DNA from: Xanthobacter sp. NM-59
GTDB taxonomy: Bacteria > Pseudomonadota > Alphaproteobacteria > Rhizobiales > Xanthobacteraceae
Assembly: GCF_021401125.1 (NCBI RefSeq)
Contig: NZ_JACBFQ010000001.1
Location: 558,001 to 622,000 of the forward strand
Direction of reading: 5' to 3'
Length of the DNA: 64,000 bases
The stretch's first letter is position 1; each line of letters starts with the position of its first letter. Positions 37,875 to 47,296 of the stretch are shown piece after piece. The notes beneath the pieces were generated by a model. The model worked only from the letters and a program-made list of their open reading frames with translations, did not search any database and had not been told where the DNA came from. A program made the translations under genes and the position numbers.

Positions 37875-38627
37875 ATGACCGCGACCAGCGATTCGAAGAA
37901 GGACGGCGGATTCCTCGAAACCGTCCAGGTGATCGTCCAGGCCCTGCTGATCGCTCTGCTGATCCGCACGTTCCTGTTCCAGCCCTTCAACATCCCCTCG
38001 GGGTCCATGAAGGATACGCTGCTGATCGGCGACTACCTGTTCGTTTCGAAGTACAGCTACGGCTATTCGCGCTTCTCCATCCCGTTCTCGCCCAACCTGT
38101 TCTCCGGCCGCATCTTCGGCGAGCAGCCGACCCGGGGCGACGTGGTGGTGTTCAAGCTGCCGCGCGACAACGAGACCGACTATATCAAGCGCGTCATTGG
38201 CCTGCCGGGCGACAAGATCCAGATGATTGACGGCTGGCTGCACATCAATGGCGTGCCTGTGAAGCGCGAGCGCCTTCCCGACGTGACCGAGGACGACGGC
38301 ACCGGCCGGCCCGTCCCCGTCAAGCGCTGGCGCGAGACGCTGCCGAATGGCGTCTCCTATGAGACGCTCGACCTGGTGGACAACGGCTTCTACGACAACA
38401 CCCCTGTCTATGAAGTCCCGCTGGGCCATTATTTCATGATGGGTGACAACCGCGACAATTCGGCCGACAGTCGTGTCTTGAGCCAGGTCGGCTACGTGCC
38501 GTTCGAGAATCTCATCGGCAAGGCGCAGATGATTTTCTTCTCTATCGATGAGGGCGCGTCGGCCTGGCAGGTGTGGACATGGCCTTGGACGGTGCGATGG
38601 GACCGGCTGTTCAAAATGGTGAATTGA
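37875..38627 (+). CDS. lepB: Signal peptidase I
   Basis: Removes signal peptides at the outer face of the inner membrane. The 250-residue protein has one N-terminal membrane anchor (about 16-36), the catalytic Ser44 in NIPSGSMKDTLLIGDYL, the general-base Lys105 in DYIKRVIGLPGD and the C-terminal GHYFMMGDNRDNSADSR box. ATG 37875 gives a family-like start. The end overlaps rnc, which begins in another frame inside lepB. Confidence 0.97.
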   Translation: MTATSDSKKDGGFLETVQVIVQALLIALLIRTFLFQPFNIPSGSMKDTLLIGDYLFVSKYSYGYSRFSIPFSPNLFSGRIFGEQPTRGDVVVFKLPRDNETDYIKRVIGLPGDKIQMIDGWLHINGVPVKRERLPDVTEDDGTGRPVPVKRWRETLPNGVSYETLDLVDNGFYDNTPVYEVPLGHYFMMGDNRDNSADSRVLSQVGYVPFENLIGKAQMIFFSIDEGASAWQVWTWPWTVRWDRLFKMVN

Positions 38628-39334
38628 CCAGAGTGTTCGAAGATCTCTCCGGCCTCGAAGAGCGGATCGGCTATGCGTTCAAGGATCGGGCGCTGCTCGA
38701 CCTTGCACTTTCCCACATCAGCGCTGTGAAGGGTGAGGCGCCGCGCCTGCGCTCCTATCAGCGCCTGGAATTCCTTGGGGACCACGTGCTGGGCTCCGTG
38801 GTCTCGCACATGCTCTATGCGGCCTTTCCCGGCGCGGAGGAGGGCGAGCTTTCGCGCCGCCTGGCCGAGCTGGTGCGCGAGGAAGCGTGTGCGGATGTCG
38901 CGGCGGACATGAATCTGGGCGCCCACATCCGCCTCGGCCCGGGCGAGACCCAGTCCGGCACCCACAAGCGGCGCGCCATTCTGGCCGATGTCACGGAAAG
39001 CGTGGTGGCCGCGGTGTTCCTCGATGGCGGCTACGGCGCTGCCAACGTTCTGGTGGAGCGTTATTGGCGCCACCGGCTGGAAGCTCCGCGCCGGCCGCTG
39101 CGCGATGCGAAAACCGTGCTTCAGGAATGGGCACAGGGGCGCGGGCTGCCGCCGCCCTCCTACCGCGAGGTGGCGCGCTGCGGCCCGGACCACGCGCCCC
39201 GCTTCACCGTGGCCGTCGATCTGCCGGGGTTGACCCCGGTGGAGGCGGAAGGATCATCAAAGCAGGCGGCGCAGAAGGCCGCCGCCTCCGCTTTCCTGGT
39301 ACGGGAAGGCGTGTGGGAAAAGAATGCGAGCTGA
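38573..39334 (+). CDS. rnc: Ribonuclease III
   Basis: Double-strand-specific endoribonuclease that processes rRNA and mRNA. It has the signature QRLEFLGDHVLGSVV, the metal-binding DVTESVVAAVFLDGG, and a C-terminal dsRNA-binding domain ending GSSKQAAQKAAASAFL. The first residue of the signature is Gln, as commonly seen in Rhizobiales. The start is uncertain: GTG 38573, ATG 38579, ATG 38597 and TTG 38624 are all in frame, the first three inside lepB. From GTG the protein has 253 residues. The conserved part begins at LEERIGYAFKDRALL. Confidence 0.95.
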   Translation: MDMALDGAMGPAVQNGELTRVFEDLSGLEERIGYAFKDRALLDLALSHISAVKGEAPRLRSYQRLEFLGDHVLGSVVSHMLYAAFPGAEEGELSRRLAELVREEACADVAADMNLGAHIRLGPGETQSGTHKRRAILADVTESVVAAVFLDGGYGAANVLVERYWRHRLEAPRRPLRDAKTVLQEWAQGRGLPPPSYREVARCGPDHAPRFTVAVDLPGLTPVEAEGSSKQAAQKAAASAFLVREGVWEKNAS

Positions 39335-39336
39335 GC

Positions 39337-40428
39337 ATGACGAACAAGCCACGTGATCCGGGCGAACACGCCGTGCCCAGCAAGACCCCGGCGCCGGGGC
39401 GGACGGAGGCGGACGAGGAGGCCCTGCGCGAGCAGCAGCGCCTGGAAGCCGCCGAGGCCGACGACTTCGACGACGATGACGATTTCGACGATGACGAGCC
39501 GGTGGCCGAGGAGGCTCCCCAGCCGGTCGGCCCCACGCGCTGCGGCTTCGTCGCGCTGCTGGGCGCGCCCAATGCGGGCAAGTCGACCCTGACCAATGCC
39601 CTGGTCGGCACGAAGGTCTCCATCGTCTCCCACAAGGTGCAGACCACGCGCTCCATCGTGCGGGGCATCGCCATCGAGGGCTCGTCCCAGGTGGTGCTGG
39701 TGGACACGCCCGGCATCTTCGCGCCCAAGCGGCGGCTGGAGCGCGCCATGGTGGCGAGCGCCTGGACCCATGCCGCCGATGCCGACGTCATCGCCCTGCT
39801 GGTGGACGCCAAGCGCGGGGTGGATGAGGAGATCGAGGCGCTGATCGCGCCGCTCTCGGAGATCCGCCGTCCGCGCGCGCTGATCCTCAACAAGATCGAT
39901 CTCATCCGCCGCGACACCCTGCTGGCCCTGGTGACGGAGCTCAACGAGCGCCTCCAGTTCGAGCGCGTCTTCATGGTCTCCGCCCTGACCGGCGATGGGG
40001 TGGACGATGTGCGGACCTGGTTCGCGCAGATGGTGCCGCTCGGCCCCTGGCTCTATCCCGAGGACCAGATCTCCGACGCCCCCATGCGCATGCTGGCGGC
40101 CGAGATCACCCGCGAGAAGATGTTCATGCGCCTGCATGACGAGCTGCCCTACCGCTCCACGGTGGAAACCGAGAGCTGGAAGGAGCTGAGGGACGGCTCC
40201 GTGCGCATTGAGCAGACCATTTATGTGGAGCGCGAGAGCCAAAGGAAGATCGTGCTCGGCAAAGGCGGGACGGCCATCAAGACCATCTCCTCGGAATCGC
40301 GCGCCGAGCTCGCCGAGATCCTGGAAGTGCCGGTGCACCTGTTCCTGTTCGTGAAGGTGCGCGAGAACTGGGCCAACGACCCCGAGCGCTATCGTGAGAT
40401 GGGGCTGGAATTCCCCCGCGGGGACTAA
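39337..40428 (+). CDS. era: GTPase Era with acidic N-terminal extension
   Basis: Era binds 16S rRNA and acts in 30S assembly. GTPase motifs are G1 GAPNAGKST (77-85), G3 DTPGIF, G4 LNKIDL and G5 SALTGDG; the C-terminal KH domain has IVLGKGGTAIKTISSES. The 363-residue protein is about 60 longer than E. coli Era. The excess is an N-terminal segment (1-66) that is strongly acidic, with ten Asp in DDFDDDDDFDDDEP. ATG 39337 overlaps the region just after the rnc stop, so no shorter start is needed; an internal start would lose good linkage. Confidence 0.95.
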   Translation: MTNKPRDPGEHAVPSKTPAPGRTEADEEALREQQRLEAAEADDFDDDDDFDDDEPVAEEAPQPVGPTRCGFVALLGAPNAGKSTLTNALVGTKVSIVSHKVQTTRSIVRGIAIEGSSQVVLVDTPGIFAPKRRLERAMVASAWTHAADADVIALLVDAKRGVDEEIEALIAPLSEIRRPRALILNKIDLIRRDTLLALVTELNERLQFERVFMVSALTGDGVDDVRTWFAQMVPLGPWLYPEDQISDAPMRMLAAEITREKMFMRLHDELPYRSTVETESWKELRDGSVRIEQTIYVERESQRKIVLGKGGTAIKTISSESRAELAEILEVPVHLFLFVKVRENWANDPERYREMGLEFPRGD

Positions 40429-40541
40429 GGCGTTTCCGCGCGAAGTGGGAATCCGCTCGCGCGGGGAAATGCGTGAAAGCAAGGGGACGGACCGTTTCGC
40501 TGAAACACTGAAGCGGTCTGGCGGCCCGAAAGGCTGATGCC

Positions 40542-41273
40542 GTGGAGTGGAACGACGAGGGCATCGTGCTGGGCGTGCGGCGCCACGGCGAGGCCAATGC
40601 CATCGTCGAGCTGCTCACCGCCCGGCGTGGCCGGCATCTGGGCATGGTGCGGGGTGGGGCCTCGCGCCGGCAGGCCCCCATGCTCCAGCCCGGCAACACG
40701 GTGAGCGCCACCTGGCGCGCGCGGCTGGACGAGCACATGGGCAATTTCGCCCTGGAACCGCTCGTGATTCGCGCCGAAGCCCTCATGCGCGCGCCCCACG
40801 GCGCCTATGGCATCACCCACATGGCGCACCTGCTGCGCCTGCTGCCGGAACGGGACCCGCAGGAGGGTCTCTACGCCACACTGGGCGCAATCCTGGACGC
40901 CTTCGACGCTGCGCCTGCCGCCGGCATGCTGCTAGCGCGGTTCGAGCTGGCCTTGCTGGGGGAACTGGGCTTCGGGCTGGAGCTGGAAGCCTGCGCGGCC
41001 ACCGGCCAGCGGCACGACCTCATCTACGTTTCGCCGAAGAGCGGGCGGGCGGTCTGCAGGGAGGCGGGCGAGCCCTATGCGCCGCGCCTGCTGCCATTGC
41101 CCGCCTTTTTGGTGGGGCAGGGTACCCATCCGTCCGCATCGGAGGTGGAGGATGCCCTGCGCCTCACCGCTTACTTCCTCCAGCGCCGGGTGCTGGAGCC
41201 GCGCGGCCTCGGCTTTTCCGAGGCGCGCGGCCATTTTATTGCCTCCTGGCGCCGGGAGATGCCTGCTGGCTGA
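40542..41273 (+). CDS. recO: DNA repair protein RecO
   Basis: Mediator that helps load RecA on SSB-coated DNA in the RecFOR pathway. The 243-residue protein has the OB-fold N-terminus ([20 protein letters not shown]) and the helical C-domain ([25 protein letters not shown], then [15 protein letters not shown] and ending [11 protein letters not shown]). The start is GTG 40542. It follows era by 113 bp and its stop codon abuts, without a gap, the stop of the convergent small gene on the minus strand. Confidence 0.94.
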   Translation: MEWNDEGIVLGVRRHGEANAIVELLTARRGRHLGMVRGGASRRQAPMLQPGNTVSATWRARLDEHMGNFALEPLVIRAEALMRAPHGAYGITHMAHLLRLLPERDPQEGLYATLGAILDAFDAAPAAGMLLARFELALLGELGFGLELEACAATGQRHDLIYVSPKSGRAVCREAGEPYAPRLLPLPAFLVGQGTHPSASEVEDALRLTAYFLQRRVLEPRGLGFSEARGHFIASWRREMPAG

Positions 41274-41564
41274 TCACCACCAATAGGGCCGGGGCGGCGG
41301 CGGTCCCCAGAACGGGCGCGGCCTCGGCGGCTCAACCCAGATGCTGCCGCAGCGGGTCACCCAGTGCCAGCGCCCGCCCCACCACCGCCGTTCGCGCCAG
41401 CACCGGCGCACCCAGTAGACATTTTCCGGCTTCACCTGAAGATCGGCGGGCCCCGCCAGAGCCGGAGCCGCGTTACCGAGCGTGCCGGCGGACGCCGCCG
41501 GTATGTGCGCACCCAGCAAGCCGAGCGCGACGATGCCTCCTGCCGCCCAAAGGATCTTTCGCAT
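41274..41564 (-). CDS. Small exported Trp/Arg/Pro-rich protein
   Basis: A 96-residue protein I cannot assign to a family. A Sec signal peptide (ILWAAGGIVALGLLGAHIPA, cleavage near ASA-G, residue 26) precedes a mature part rich in Trp, Arg and Pro: VYWVRRCWRERRWWGGRWHW, then two Cys overall and a tail FWGPPPPRPYWW. Similar short secreted W/R/P-rich proteins are common in Rhizobiales with unknown roles. ATG 41564 has AGGAGA upstream. It is convergent with recO, with zero bases between stops. Confidence 0.7.
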   Translation of the reverse strand: MRKILWAAGGIVALGLLGAHIPAASAGTLGNAAPALAGPADLQVKPENVYWVRRCWRERRWWGGRWHWVTRCGSIWVEPPRPRPFWGPPPPRPYWW

Positions 41565-41898
41565 CACACTCTCCTGTGCATCAGCAGGCACAGGGCGTCG
41601 TCCACCCCGCGCCCATGCCTTGAAAACCCTAGCGGAGGAGGGCGGCGGCAGTTAGGCCAGTTTTGGTATAACGGTATGCAAATGAACGATAAATCGGTCT
41701 TTGCCTACCGCTTCGATGAACCGTTGTTTACCCTTGCGGCGCTTGTGTGCCTTCCGGCACCTCCGCCCCCCGCCGCCCGCGCGGCGCCAGTGTCGGGCGG
41801 CCCGGAGGCCGAAGCGGGGGCGGGCGAGCCGCCCGCCTGCGAAGGGGTGGGCGCATAATCGCCTTGTCGTGCCTTCGCGCGCGCGGTACTGCCTGCTT

Positions 41899-44145
41899 AT
41901 GGCCACCCGTACCCTTCCGCCCCCCGCGCCTCCCGGTGGGAATATCGAGAACGTCGCGCTGAAGGCGGCGCTGGAAGAGCGCTACCTTGCCTACGCTCTG
42001 TCCACCATCATGCACCGCGCCCTGCCGGACGCGCGCGACGGCCTGAAGCCCGTGCATCGGCGCATCCTGCACGCCATGCGCCAGTTGCGGCTGGATCCGG
42101 GGCAGGCGTTCAAGAAGTCCGCCCGCGTGGTGGGCGACGTAATCGGCAAATTCCATCCCCATGGTGACCAGTCGGTCTATGACGCGCTGGTGCGCCTCGC
42201 CCAGGATTTCGCGCAGCGGTATCCGCTGGTGGATGGGCAGGGCAATTTCGGCAATGTGGACGGCGATAACGCCGCCGCCATGCGATACACCGAGGCCCGC
42301 CTTACCGAGACCGCCCGCCTGCTGCTGGACGGCATCGACGAGGATGCGGTGGATTTCCGCCCCACCTATGACGGCTCCGAGGAAGAGCCCGTGGTGCTGC
42401 CGGCGGCCTTCCCCAACCTGCTCGCGAACGGCTCCCAGGGCATTGCGGTCGGCATGGCCACGTCCATTCCGCCCCACAATGCGGCCGAGCTGCTGGATGC
42501 GGCCCTGCATCTGGTGGAGCACCCCAACGCGCTCGCCGTGGATCTCCTGAAATACGTGCCGGGTCCCGATTTCCCCACCGGTGGCGTGTTGGTGGACGAT
42601 CCGGTGGGGGTGGCGGAGGCCTATGCTACCGGGCGCGGCTCGTTCCGGGTGCGCGCGCGCTGGAACAAGGAGGAGACGGGCCGCGGCACCTATGTGGTGG
42701 TGGTCACCGAGATCCCCTATGGCGTCGCCAAGTCCCGGCTGATCGAGAAGATCGCCGAGCTGCTCACCGACAAGAAATTGCCGCTGCTGGCGGATGTGCG
42801 CGACGAGAGCGCCGAGGATATCCGCGTGGTGCTGGAGCCCCGCTCCCGCACGGTGGACGCCGAAGTGCTGATGGAGAGCCTGTTCAAGCTCACCGATCTG
42901 GAAGCGCGCGTCCCGCTTAACATGAACGTACTGGTGCGCGGCCAGGTCCCCAAGGTGCTCTCCCTGGCGGAGGCGCTGCGCGAGTGGCTGGACCACCGCC
43001 GCGAGGTGCTGCTGCGCCGCTCGCGCTATCGGCTGGACCAGATCGCCCATCGCCTGGAGGTGCTGGGCGGCTATCTCATCGCCTATCTCAACCTCGACGA
43101 GGTCATCCGCATCATCCGCGAGGAGGACGAGCCCAAGCAGGAGCTGATGCGCACCTTCGAGCTGACGGACGTGCAGGCGGAAGCCATCCTCAACATGCGC
43201 CTGCGCTCCCTGCGCCGCCTGGAGGAGATGGAGATCCGCAAGGAGCACGACGCCCTGTCCAAGGAGCAGGACGCGCTCACCAAGCTGGTTGGCTCCGAAG
43301 GGGCGCAGTGGAAGGCCATCGCCAAGGAGATCCGCGAGACCCGCAAGATCTATGGGCCCGAGACCGCGCTCGGCAAGCGCCGCACCACCTTCGCCGCCGC
43401 TCCGGAGCTGGGCGAGGAGGCCTTCACTGAGGCGCTGGTGGAGCGCGAGCCCATCACCGTCGTGGTCTCGCAGAAGGGTTGGATCCGCGCCCTGAAGGGG
43501 CACCAGCAGGACCTGTCCAACCTCCAGTTCAAGACCGACGATGCGCTCGGTCACGCCTTCTTCGCGGAAACCACCTCCAAGCTCATGGTGTTCGCTAGCA
43601 ATGGCCGCTTCTTCACGCTGGAAGCCTCAAAGCTGCCGGGCGGGCGCGGCCATGGCGAGCCCATCCGCATGATGATCGACCTGGAGCAGGAGGCGGAGAT
43701 CGTCTCCGTTTTCGCCCACCAGCCGGAACGCAAGCTGCTGGTGGCCTCCAGACAAGGCCGGGGCTTCGTGGTGGCGGAGGACGATTGCCTGGCCACCACC
43801 CGCAAGGGCAAACAGGTGCTGGTGACCGACCCGCCGGATGCAGCCCTGGGGGTGCGCTTCGTAGAAGGCGACTGGGTGGCGGTGATCGGCGATAATCGCA
43901 AGCTGCTGCTATTTCCTGTCAACCAGATCCCGGAAATGACGCGCGGCCGTGGCGTGCGGCTGCAGCGCTATCGCGAGGGCGGGCTTTCCGACATCAAGGT
44001 GTTCCCCATTTCCGGCGGCCTCACCTGGGAGGATTCCTCCGGCCGCACCTGGACCGTTACCGAGCTTCTCGACTGGCAGGGCGAGCGGGCGACCGCCGGC
44101 CGCCTGCCGCCGAAGGGCTTTCCGCGCACCAACAAGTTCTCCTGA
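41899..44145 (+). CDS. parC: DNA topoisomerase IV subunit A
   Basis: Decatenates daughter chromosomes together with ParE. The 748-residue protein has the breakage-reunion domain with the helix-turn-helix ([19 protein letters not shown]), the catalytic Tyr130 in [12 protein letters not shown], the coiled-coil tower and a C-terminal beta-pinwheel. At the quinolone-contact position aligned with E. coli ParC Ser80 it has Gln91 ([10 protein letters not shown]), and Asp95 aligns with Glu84. ATG 41899 is chosen because similarity begins at once; an open frame extends upstream without likeness. The clc gene follows 15 bp later. Confidence 0.95.
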   Translation: MATRTLPPPAPPGGNIENVALKAALEERYLAYALSTIMHRALPDARDGLKPVHRRILHAMRQLRLDPGQAFKKSARVVGDVIGKFHPHGDQSVYDALVRLAQDFAQRYPLVDGQGNFGNVDGDNAAAMRYTEARLTETARLLLDGIDEDAVDFRPTYDGSEEEPVVLPAAFPNLLANGSQGIAVGMATSIPPHNAAELLDAALHLVEHPNALAVDLLKYVPGPDFPTGGVLVDDPVGVAEAYATGRGSFRVRARWNKEETGRGTYVVVVTEIPYGVAKSRLIEKIAELLTDKKLPLLADVRDESAEDIRVVLEPRSRTVDAEVLMESLFKLTDLEARVPLNMNVLVRGQVPKVLSLAEALREWLDHRREVLLRRSRYRLDQIAHRLEVLGGYLIAYLNLDEVIRIIREEDEPKQELMRTFELTDVQAEAILNMRLRSLRRLEEMEIRKEHDALSKEQDALTKLVGSEGAQWKAIAKEIRETRKIYGPETALGKRRTTFAAAPELGEEAFTEALVEREPITVVVSQKGWIRALKGHQQDLSNLQFKTDDALGHAFFAETTSKLMVFASNGRFFTLEASKLPGGRGHGEPIRMMIDLEQEAEIVSVFAHQPERKLLVASRQGRGFVVAEDDCLATTRKGKQVLVTDPPDAALGVRFVEGDWVAVIGDNRKLLLFPVNQIPEMTRGRGVRLQRYREGGLSDIKVFPISGGLTWEDSSGRTWTVTELLDWQGERATAGRLPPKGFPRTNKFS

Positions 44146-44160
44146 GCGGCTGCCTTCGGC

Positions 44161-45957
44161 ATGGTCGCGCCACCTGACCAAGCCGAAGGCGCGCCGCGCG
44201 CGCCTACCCGGGGCCCTCTCGCGCCCCTATGGCTGGCGGTGCGGACCCAGGTGCGGGCCCGCGAGGTGTTCCTTGTGGTGCTCTCGGCGGTGATCGGCAT
44301 CGCGGCGGGGGCGGTCGCCACCGCCATGAGTTTCGGCACCCAATTCCTCCATGAACTGCTGTTCGCCCTGCCGGCCGGGGAGCGCCTGAGCGCATCGCCG
44401 GCGCTGATCTCGCCCTGGCTCGTCCTGGTGCCGGCGGCGGGGGGACTGATGATGGGGCTCATTGCCCTGGGGCTGAAGCGCTGGCGGCCCCATCCCATCG
44501 TCGACCCCATTGAGGCCAATGCGCTGCACGGCGGGCAGATGTCCCTGACCGACAGCATCATCCTGTCCCTGCAAACCATGGTGTCCAACGGGTTTGGCGC
44601 ATCGCTGGGGCTCGAGGCGGGCTATAGCCAGATTGGCGGCGGCATCGCCTCGCGTCTGGGAGCCATCTTCGATCTGCGTCGCAACGATCTGCGCATATTG
44701 GTGGGGGCGGGAACGGCGGCCGGGCTCGGCTCGGTGTTCGATGCGCCGCTGATGGGCGCCTTCTATGCCTTCGAGCTGATCATCGGCACCTATTCCATTC
44801 CCGCGGCCGTGCCGGTGCTGACCGCCGCCATGGGGGGCGTGCTCACGGCGCGCACCCTGGGCCTGCATGTGGAGCCGCTGGCCATCGCCCACCTGCCGCC
44901 GGCGGAACCGAGCCAGGTGCTGCTGTTCGCGCTCCTGGGCCTGGTGGCGGGCGTGGTGGCCATCGTCATCATGCGGCTCGTCACCACGGTGGAATGGCTG
45001 TTCGCCCACAGCCGGCTTCCCGCGCCCCTGCGCCCGGCCCTGGCCGGGCTCGCCGTAGGGTGCCTCGCCCTCTATTCGCCGCAGGTGCTGTCCGATGGCC
45101 ACGGCGCGCTGCATGAGCAGGTGGGCAGCGCGGTCACATGGTCGGTGGCCATCGTGTTTGGCTTGAAGATGGTGGCTTCCGCACTATCGGTCGGGTCGGG
45201 GTTTCGCGGGGGCCTGTTCTTCGCATCCCTGTTCCTGGGGGCGGTGATGGGCAAGCTCTATGCGGCCGGGCTCGAGCTGCTCTTTCCCGGCCTCGGGCTC
45301 GCGCCGGCGCTGGCGGCGGTCGTGGGCATGGGGGCCTTGGCGGTGGGCGTCATCGGCGGCCCGTTGACCATGAGCTTCCTGGTTCTGGAAATGACGGGGG
45401 ATCTCACCCTGACCGGGCTGGTGGTGAGCACGGCGGCCGTCACCTCGCTGATGGTGCGGGAAACCTTCGGCTACTCCTTCTCCACCTGGCGGCTGCACCT
45501 GCGCGGCGAAACCATCCGCAGCGCCCAGGACGTGGGCTGGATGCGTGACCTGACCGTGGCCGCGATGATGCGCACCGACATGCGCACCTTCCCCCATGAT
45601 GGGACCATCGGCGCGCTGCGTACGGCCTTTCCTCTGGGCTCCGTCCGCGTGGTGGTGCTGGTGGACGGGGCGGGGGCCTATGCCGGTCTCGTGCGCGTTT
45701 CCGAAGGATATGCCGCGCGCCGGGACGTGGCGGAACCCGTCCGCGTCATCGCCCGGCACGGCGAGAGCATGCTGCTGCCAGCCATGAACGTGAAGGAAGC
45801 GGCCGAGGCGTTCGAGGCGGCAGGGGCAGAGGAACTGCCGGTGGTGAGCGATATCGAGTCGCGCCAGCTCGTAGGCCTGCTCAGCGAATCCCATGCCCTT
45901 CGCAGCTATGCGGAGCGCTTGGACATGGCGCGCCACGGCCTTGGCGCGGAGGATTAA
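44161..45957 (+). CDS. CLC-family chloride channel/antiporter with C-terminal CBS region
   Basis: A 598-residue voltage-gated chloride channel family protein. Hydrophobic segments fill about 35-440. Signature pieces are SNGFGASLGLEAGYSQIGGG (the GxEGP-like loop, keeping the gating Glu), VGAGTAAGLGSVFDAPLMGA and GSGFRGGLFFASLFLGAVMG. After the membrane part, about 150 residues resemble a degenerate CBS pair (from VAAMMRTDMRTFP). Channel versus Cl-/H+ exchange cannot be decided. It follows parC by 15 bp and ends at a bidirectional terminator. Confidence 0.9.
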   Translation: MVAPPDQAEGAPRAPTRGPLAPLWLAVRTQVRAREVFLVVLSAVIGIAAGAVATAMSFGTQFLHELLFALPAGERLSASPALISPWLVLVPAAGGLMMGLIALGLKRWRPHPIVDPIEANALHGGQMSLTDSIILSLQTMVSNGFGASLGLEAGYSQIGGGIASRLGAIFDLRRNDLRILVGAGTAAGLGSVFDAPLMGAFYAFELIIGTYSIPAAVPVLTAAMGGVLTARTLGLHVEPLAIAHLPPAEPSQVLLFALLGLVAGVVAIVIMRLVTTVEWLFAHSRLPAPLRPALAGLAVGCLALYSPQVLSDGHGALHEQVGSAVTWSVAIVFGLKMVASALSVGSGFRGGLFFASLFLGAVMGKLYAAGLELLFPGLGLAPALAAVVGMGALAVGVIGGPLTMSFLVLEMTGDLTLTGLVVSTAAVTSLMVRETFGYSFSTWRLHLRGETIRSAQDVGWMRDLTVAAMMRTDMRTFPHDGTIGALRTAFPLGSVRVVVLVDGAGAYAGLVRVSEGYAARRDVAEPVRVIARHGESMLLPAMNVKEAAEAFEAAGAEELPVVSDIESRQLVGLLSESHALRSYAERLDMARHGLGAED

Positions 45958-46015
45958 GCGAGGCTCTGGCTTGGCGCCAAAACTGTCCTTGAGCGCCAAA
46001 GACCATCCCGAACGC

Positions 46016-46043
46016 AAAAAGCCCGGGCACGGCCCGGGCTTTT
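46016..46043. terminator. Bidirectional intrinsic terminator
   Basis: AAAAGCCCGGGC - ACG - GCCCGGGCTTTT: a perfect stem with A-run on the left and T-run on the right, so it works on both strands. It lies between the convergent clc-type gene and the wrbA-like gene. Confidence 0.9.
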
Positions 46044-46074
46044 CGATCCTACGCTAACTCAAGACTGCGGCTGC

Positions 46075-46653
46075 TCAGGCGCCCTTGGTCCAGCGCACAG
46101 CGGCCTCGGCCACGCGCTTGCCAAGATGAGCGGCGGTCTTGCGGTCGGCCTCCGGGGGCATCACGTCCGCGCCCTGGTCCACGTTGGACTGCGCGAAGGC
46201 GCCGCCGAAGCCACCCAGGCGGTTCAGGTCGTTGACCGAAGCGGTGGACGAGTTGTTGCCGGGATGCAGGCCCAGGCCCACCCAGATCATGCCGTGCTGC
46301 TGGGACAGGGTGATGAGCGCCTGCAGGCCCTGAAGCTTGTCGCCGTTCTGGCTGCCGGAATTCACGAAGCCGGCGGCCAGCTTGTCCTTCCACGCCAGCG
46401 ACATCCAGCGCTTGGAGCTCTTCTCCGCGAAGCCCTGGAATGCGGCGGAAACGTTGCCCATGTAGATGGGCGAGCCGAAGATGATGGCGGCGGCACCGTC
46501 CAGCACTTCCCAATTGGCATCCACATCGTCGACGGAGATGAGAACGCCGTCCACGGCTTCCACTTCCTTTACGCCGGCGAGCACGGCTTCGGCCTGGGCC
46601 TTCGTGTGGCCGTAGCCGGAGTGATAGACGATGGCGACAACGGGCTTCGACAT
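46075..46653 (-). CDS. Flavodoxin-fold NAD(P)H:quinone oxidoreductase (WrbA-like)
   Basis: A 192-residue FMN flavoprotein. It has the flavodoxin phosphate loop VAIVYHSGYGHTKAQAEAV, the FGSPIYMGNVSAAFQGF motif and the KLAAGFVNSGSQNGDK block. WrbA-type proteins reduce quinones by two electrons under oxidative stress. It is slightly shorter than classical WrbA (about 198) and could be a related flavodoxin/NADPH-dependent FMN reductase. ATG 46653 is the family start. It is divergent from ftsB. Confidence 0.85.
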   Translation of the reverse strand: MSKPVVAIVYHSGYGHTKAQAEAVLAGVKEVEAVDGVLISVDDVDANWEVLDGAAAIIFGSPIYMGNVSAAFQGFAEKSSKRWMSLAWKDKLAAGFVNSGSQNGDKLQGLQALITLSQQHGMIWVGLGLHPGNNSSTASVNDLNRLGGFGGAFAQSNVDQGADVMPPEADRKTAAHLGKRVAEAAVRWTKGA

Positions 46654-46820
46654 GATTTGTCTCCCCAAGGTTGGGTCGGTGGTTCGTTCGGCCCCTTTTT
46701 GACGTGCAATTCTGACGCTTACCAGACATTCATCCGCAAGCCATTTATGCAAAAATGCAAACATGACGCGGCCGCCGCGCCTTAATGCGATGGAAACCAG
46801 GGCGTGGAACAATCGCGCCC

Positions 46821-47135
46821 ATGCAAAGCCGCTCCCGCCTTCGATCCGCTCTAGCGACCCTGGCCCTGCACATCGGGGCGGCCGGGCTCATCGCCTATTT
46901 CGCCTACAATGCCTATACGGGCGACCATGGCCTTGTGGCCCAGCGCACGTATGAGCAGGAGACTCAACGCCTCGAGGCCCAGCTTGCGGAGCTCAAGACT
47001 CAGCGCATGGCCCTTGAAAACAAGGTGTCGCTGCTTGCCGCCACGCGCCTCGATCCCGACATGCTGGATGAGGAAGGCCGCCGCCAGCTGAACTTCATCC
47101 ACCCCAAGGATCTCGTATTGCTTCGCAGCAAATGA
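46821..47135 (+). CDS. ftsB: Septum formation protein FtsB/DivIC
   Basis: A 104-residue bitopic division protein. One membrane segment (about 12-31; TLALHIGAAGLIAYFAYNAY) is followed by a coiled coil (EQETQRLEAQLAELKTQRMA) and the DivIC-type end LDPDMLDEEGRRQLNF. The fold bridges FtsL and FtsQ at the septum. ATG 46821 gives the usual length. It stands upstream of the PDH operon, as in many alphaproteobacteria; the enolase gene often found before it is absent. Its stop codon lies inside the first PDH operator palindrome. Confidence 0.88.
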   Translation: MQSRSRLRSALATLALHIGAAGLIAYFAYNAYTGDHGLVAQRTYEQETQRLEAQLAELKTQRMALENKVSLLAATRLDPDMLDEEGRRQLNFIHPKDLVLLRSK

Positions 47136-47180
47136 ACTGAATTTTGGTTCATATGAGGTATGAACTTATAATTGGTTCAT
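47132..47180. promoter_or_regulatory. Twin palindromic operators before pdhA
   Basis: Two copies of ATGAAC-N9-GTTCAT at 47132-47152 and 47160-47180, 28 bp apart centre to centre. Beyond the arms they share ATGAACT-A...TTGGTTCAT. The first covers the ftsB stop codon and the -35 box, the second covers the -10 box of the promoter below, so a bound repressor would block polymerase. The regulator is unknown; the motif is not the PdhR site I know from E. coli (ATTGGT-N3-ACCAAT). Confidence 0.75.
47144..47172 (+). promoter_or_regulatory. Sigma-70 promoter of the pdh operon
   Basis: TTGGTT (47144-47149), a 17-bp spacer and a perfect TATAAT (47167-47172). Transcription would begin near 47179 and leave a leader of about 118 nt to pdhA. 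It is embedded in the twin palindromes. Confidence 0.65.
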
Positions 47181-47296
47181 TCCTTCAGAATCAAGAGTTT
47201 GCAAGGTGTTGCGGTGCAATATTTTCAATTCCCGCTTTGCGTGTGCGGGAAGGTGCGCTAGAGAGTCCGCGATTTCAGCGCATCCAGAGGTCGCCG

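Noticed and set aside
41676..41858. A 60-codon frame before parC ([13 protein letters not shown]...)
   Set aside because: The second half is Pro/Ala/Gly-rich with no motif, no ribosome site is clear, and it would end 40 bp before parC. Not enough to call a gene.
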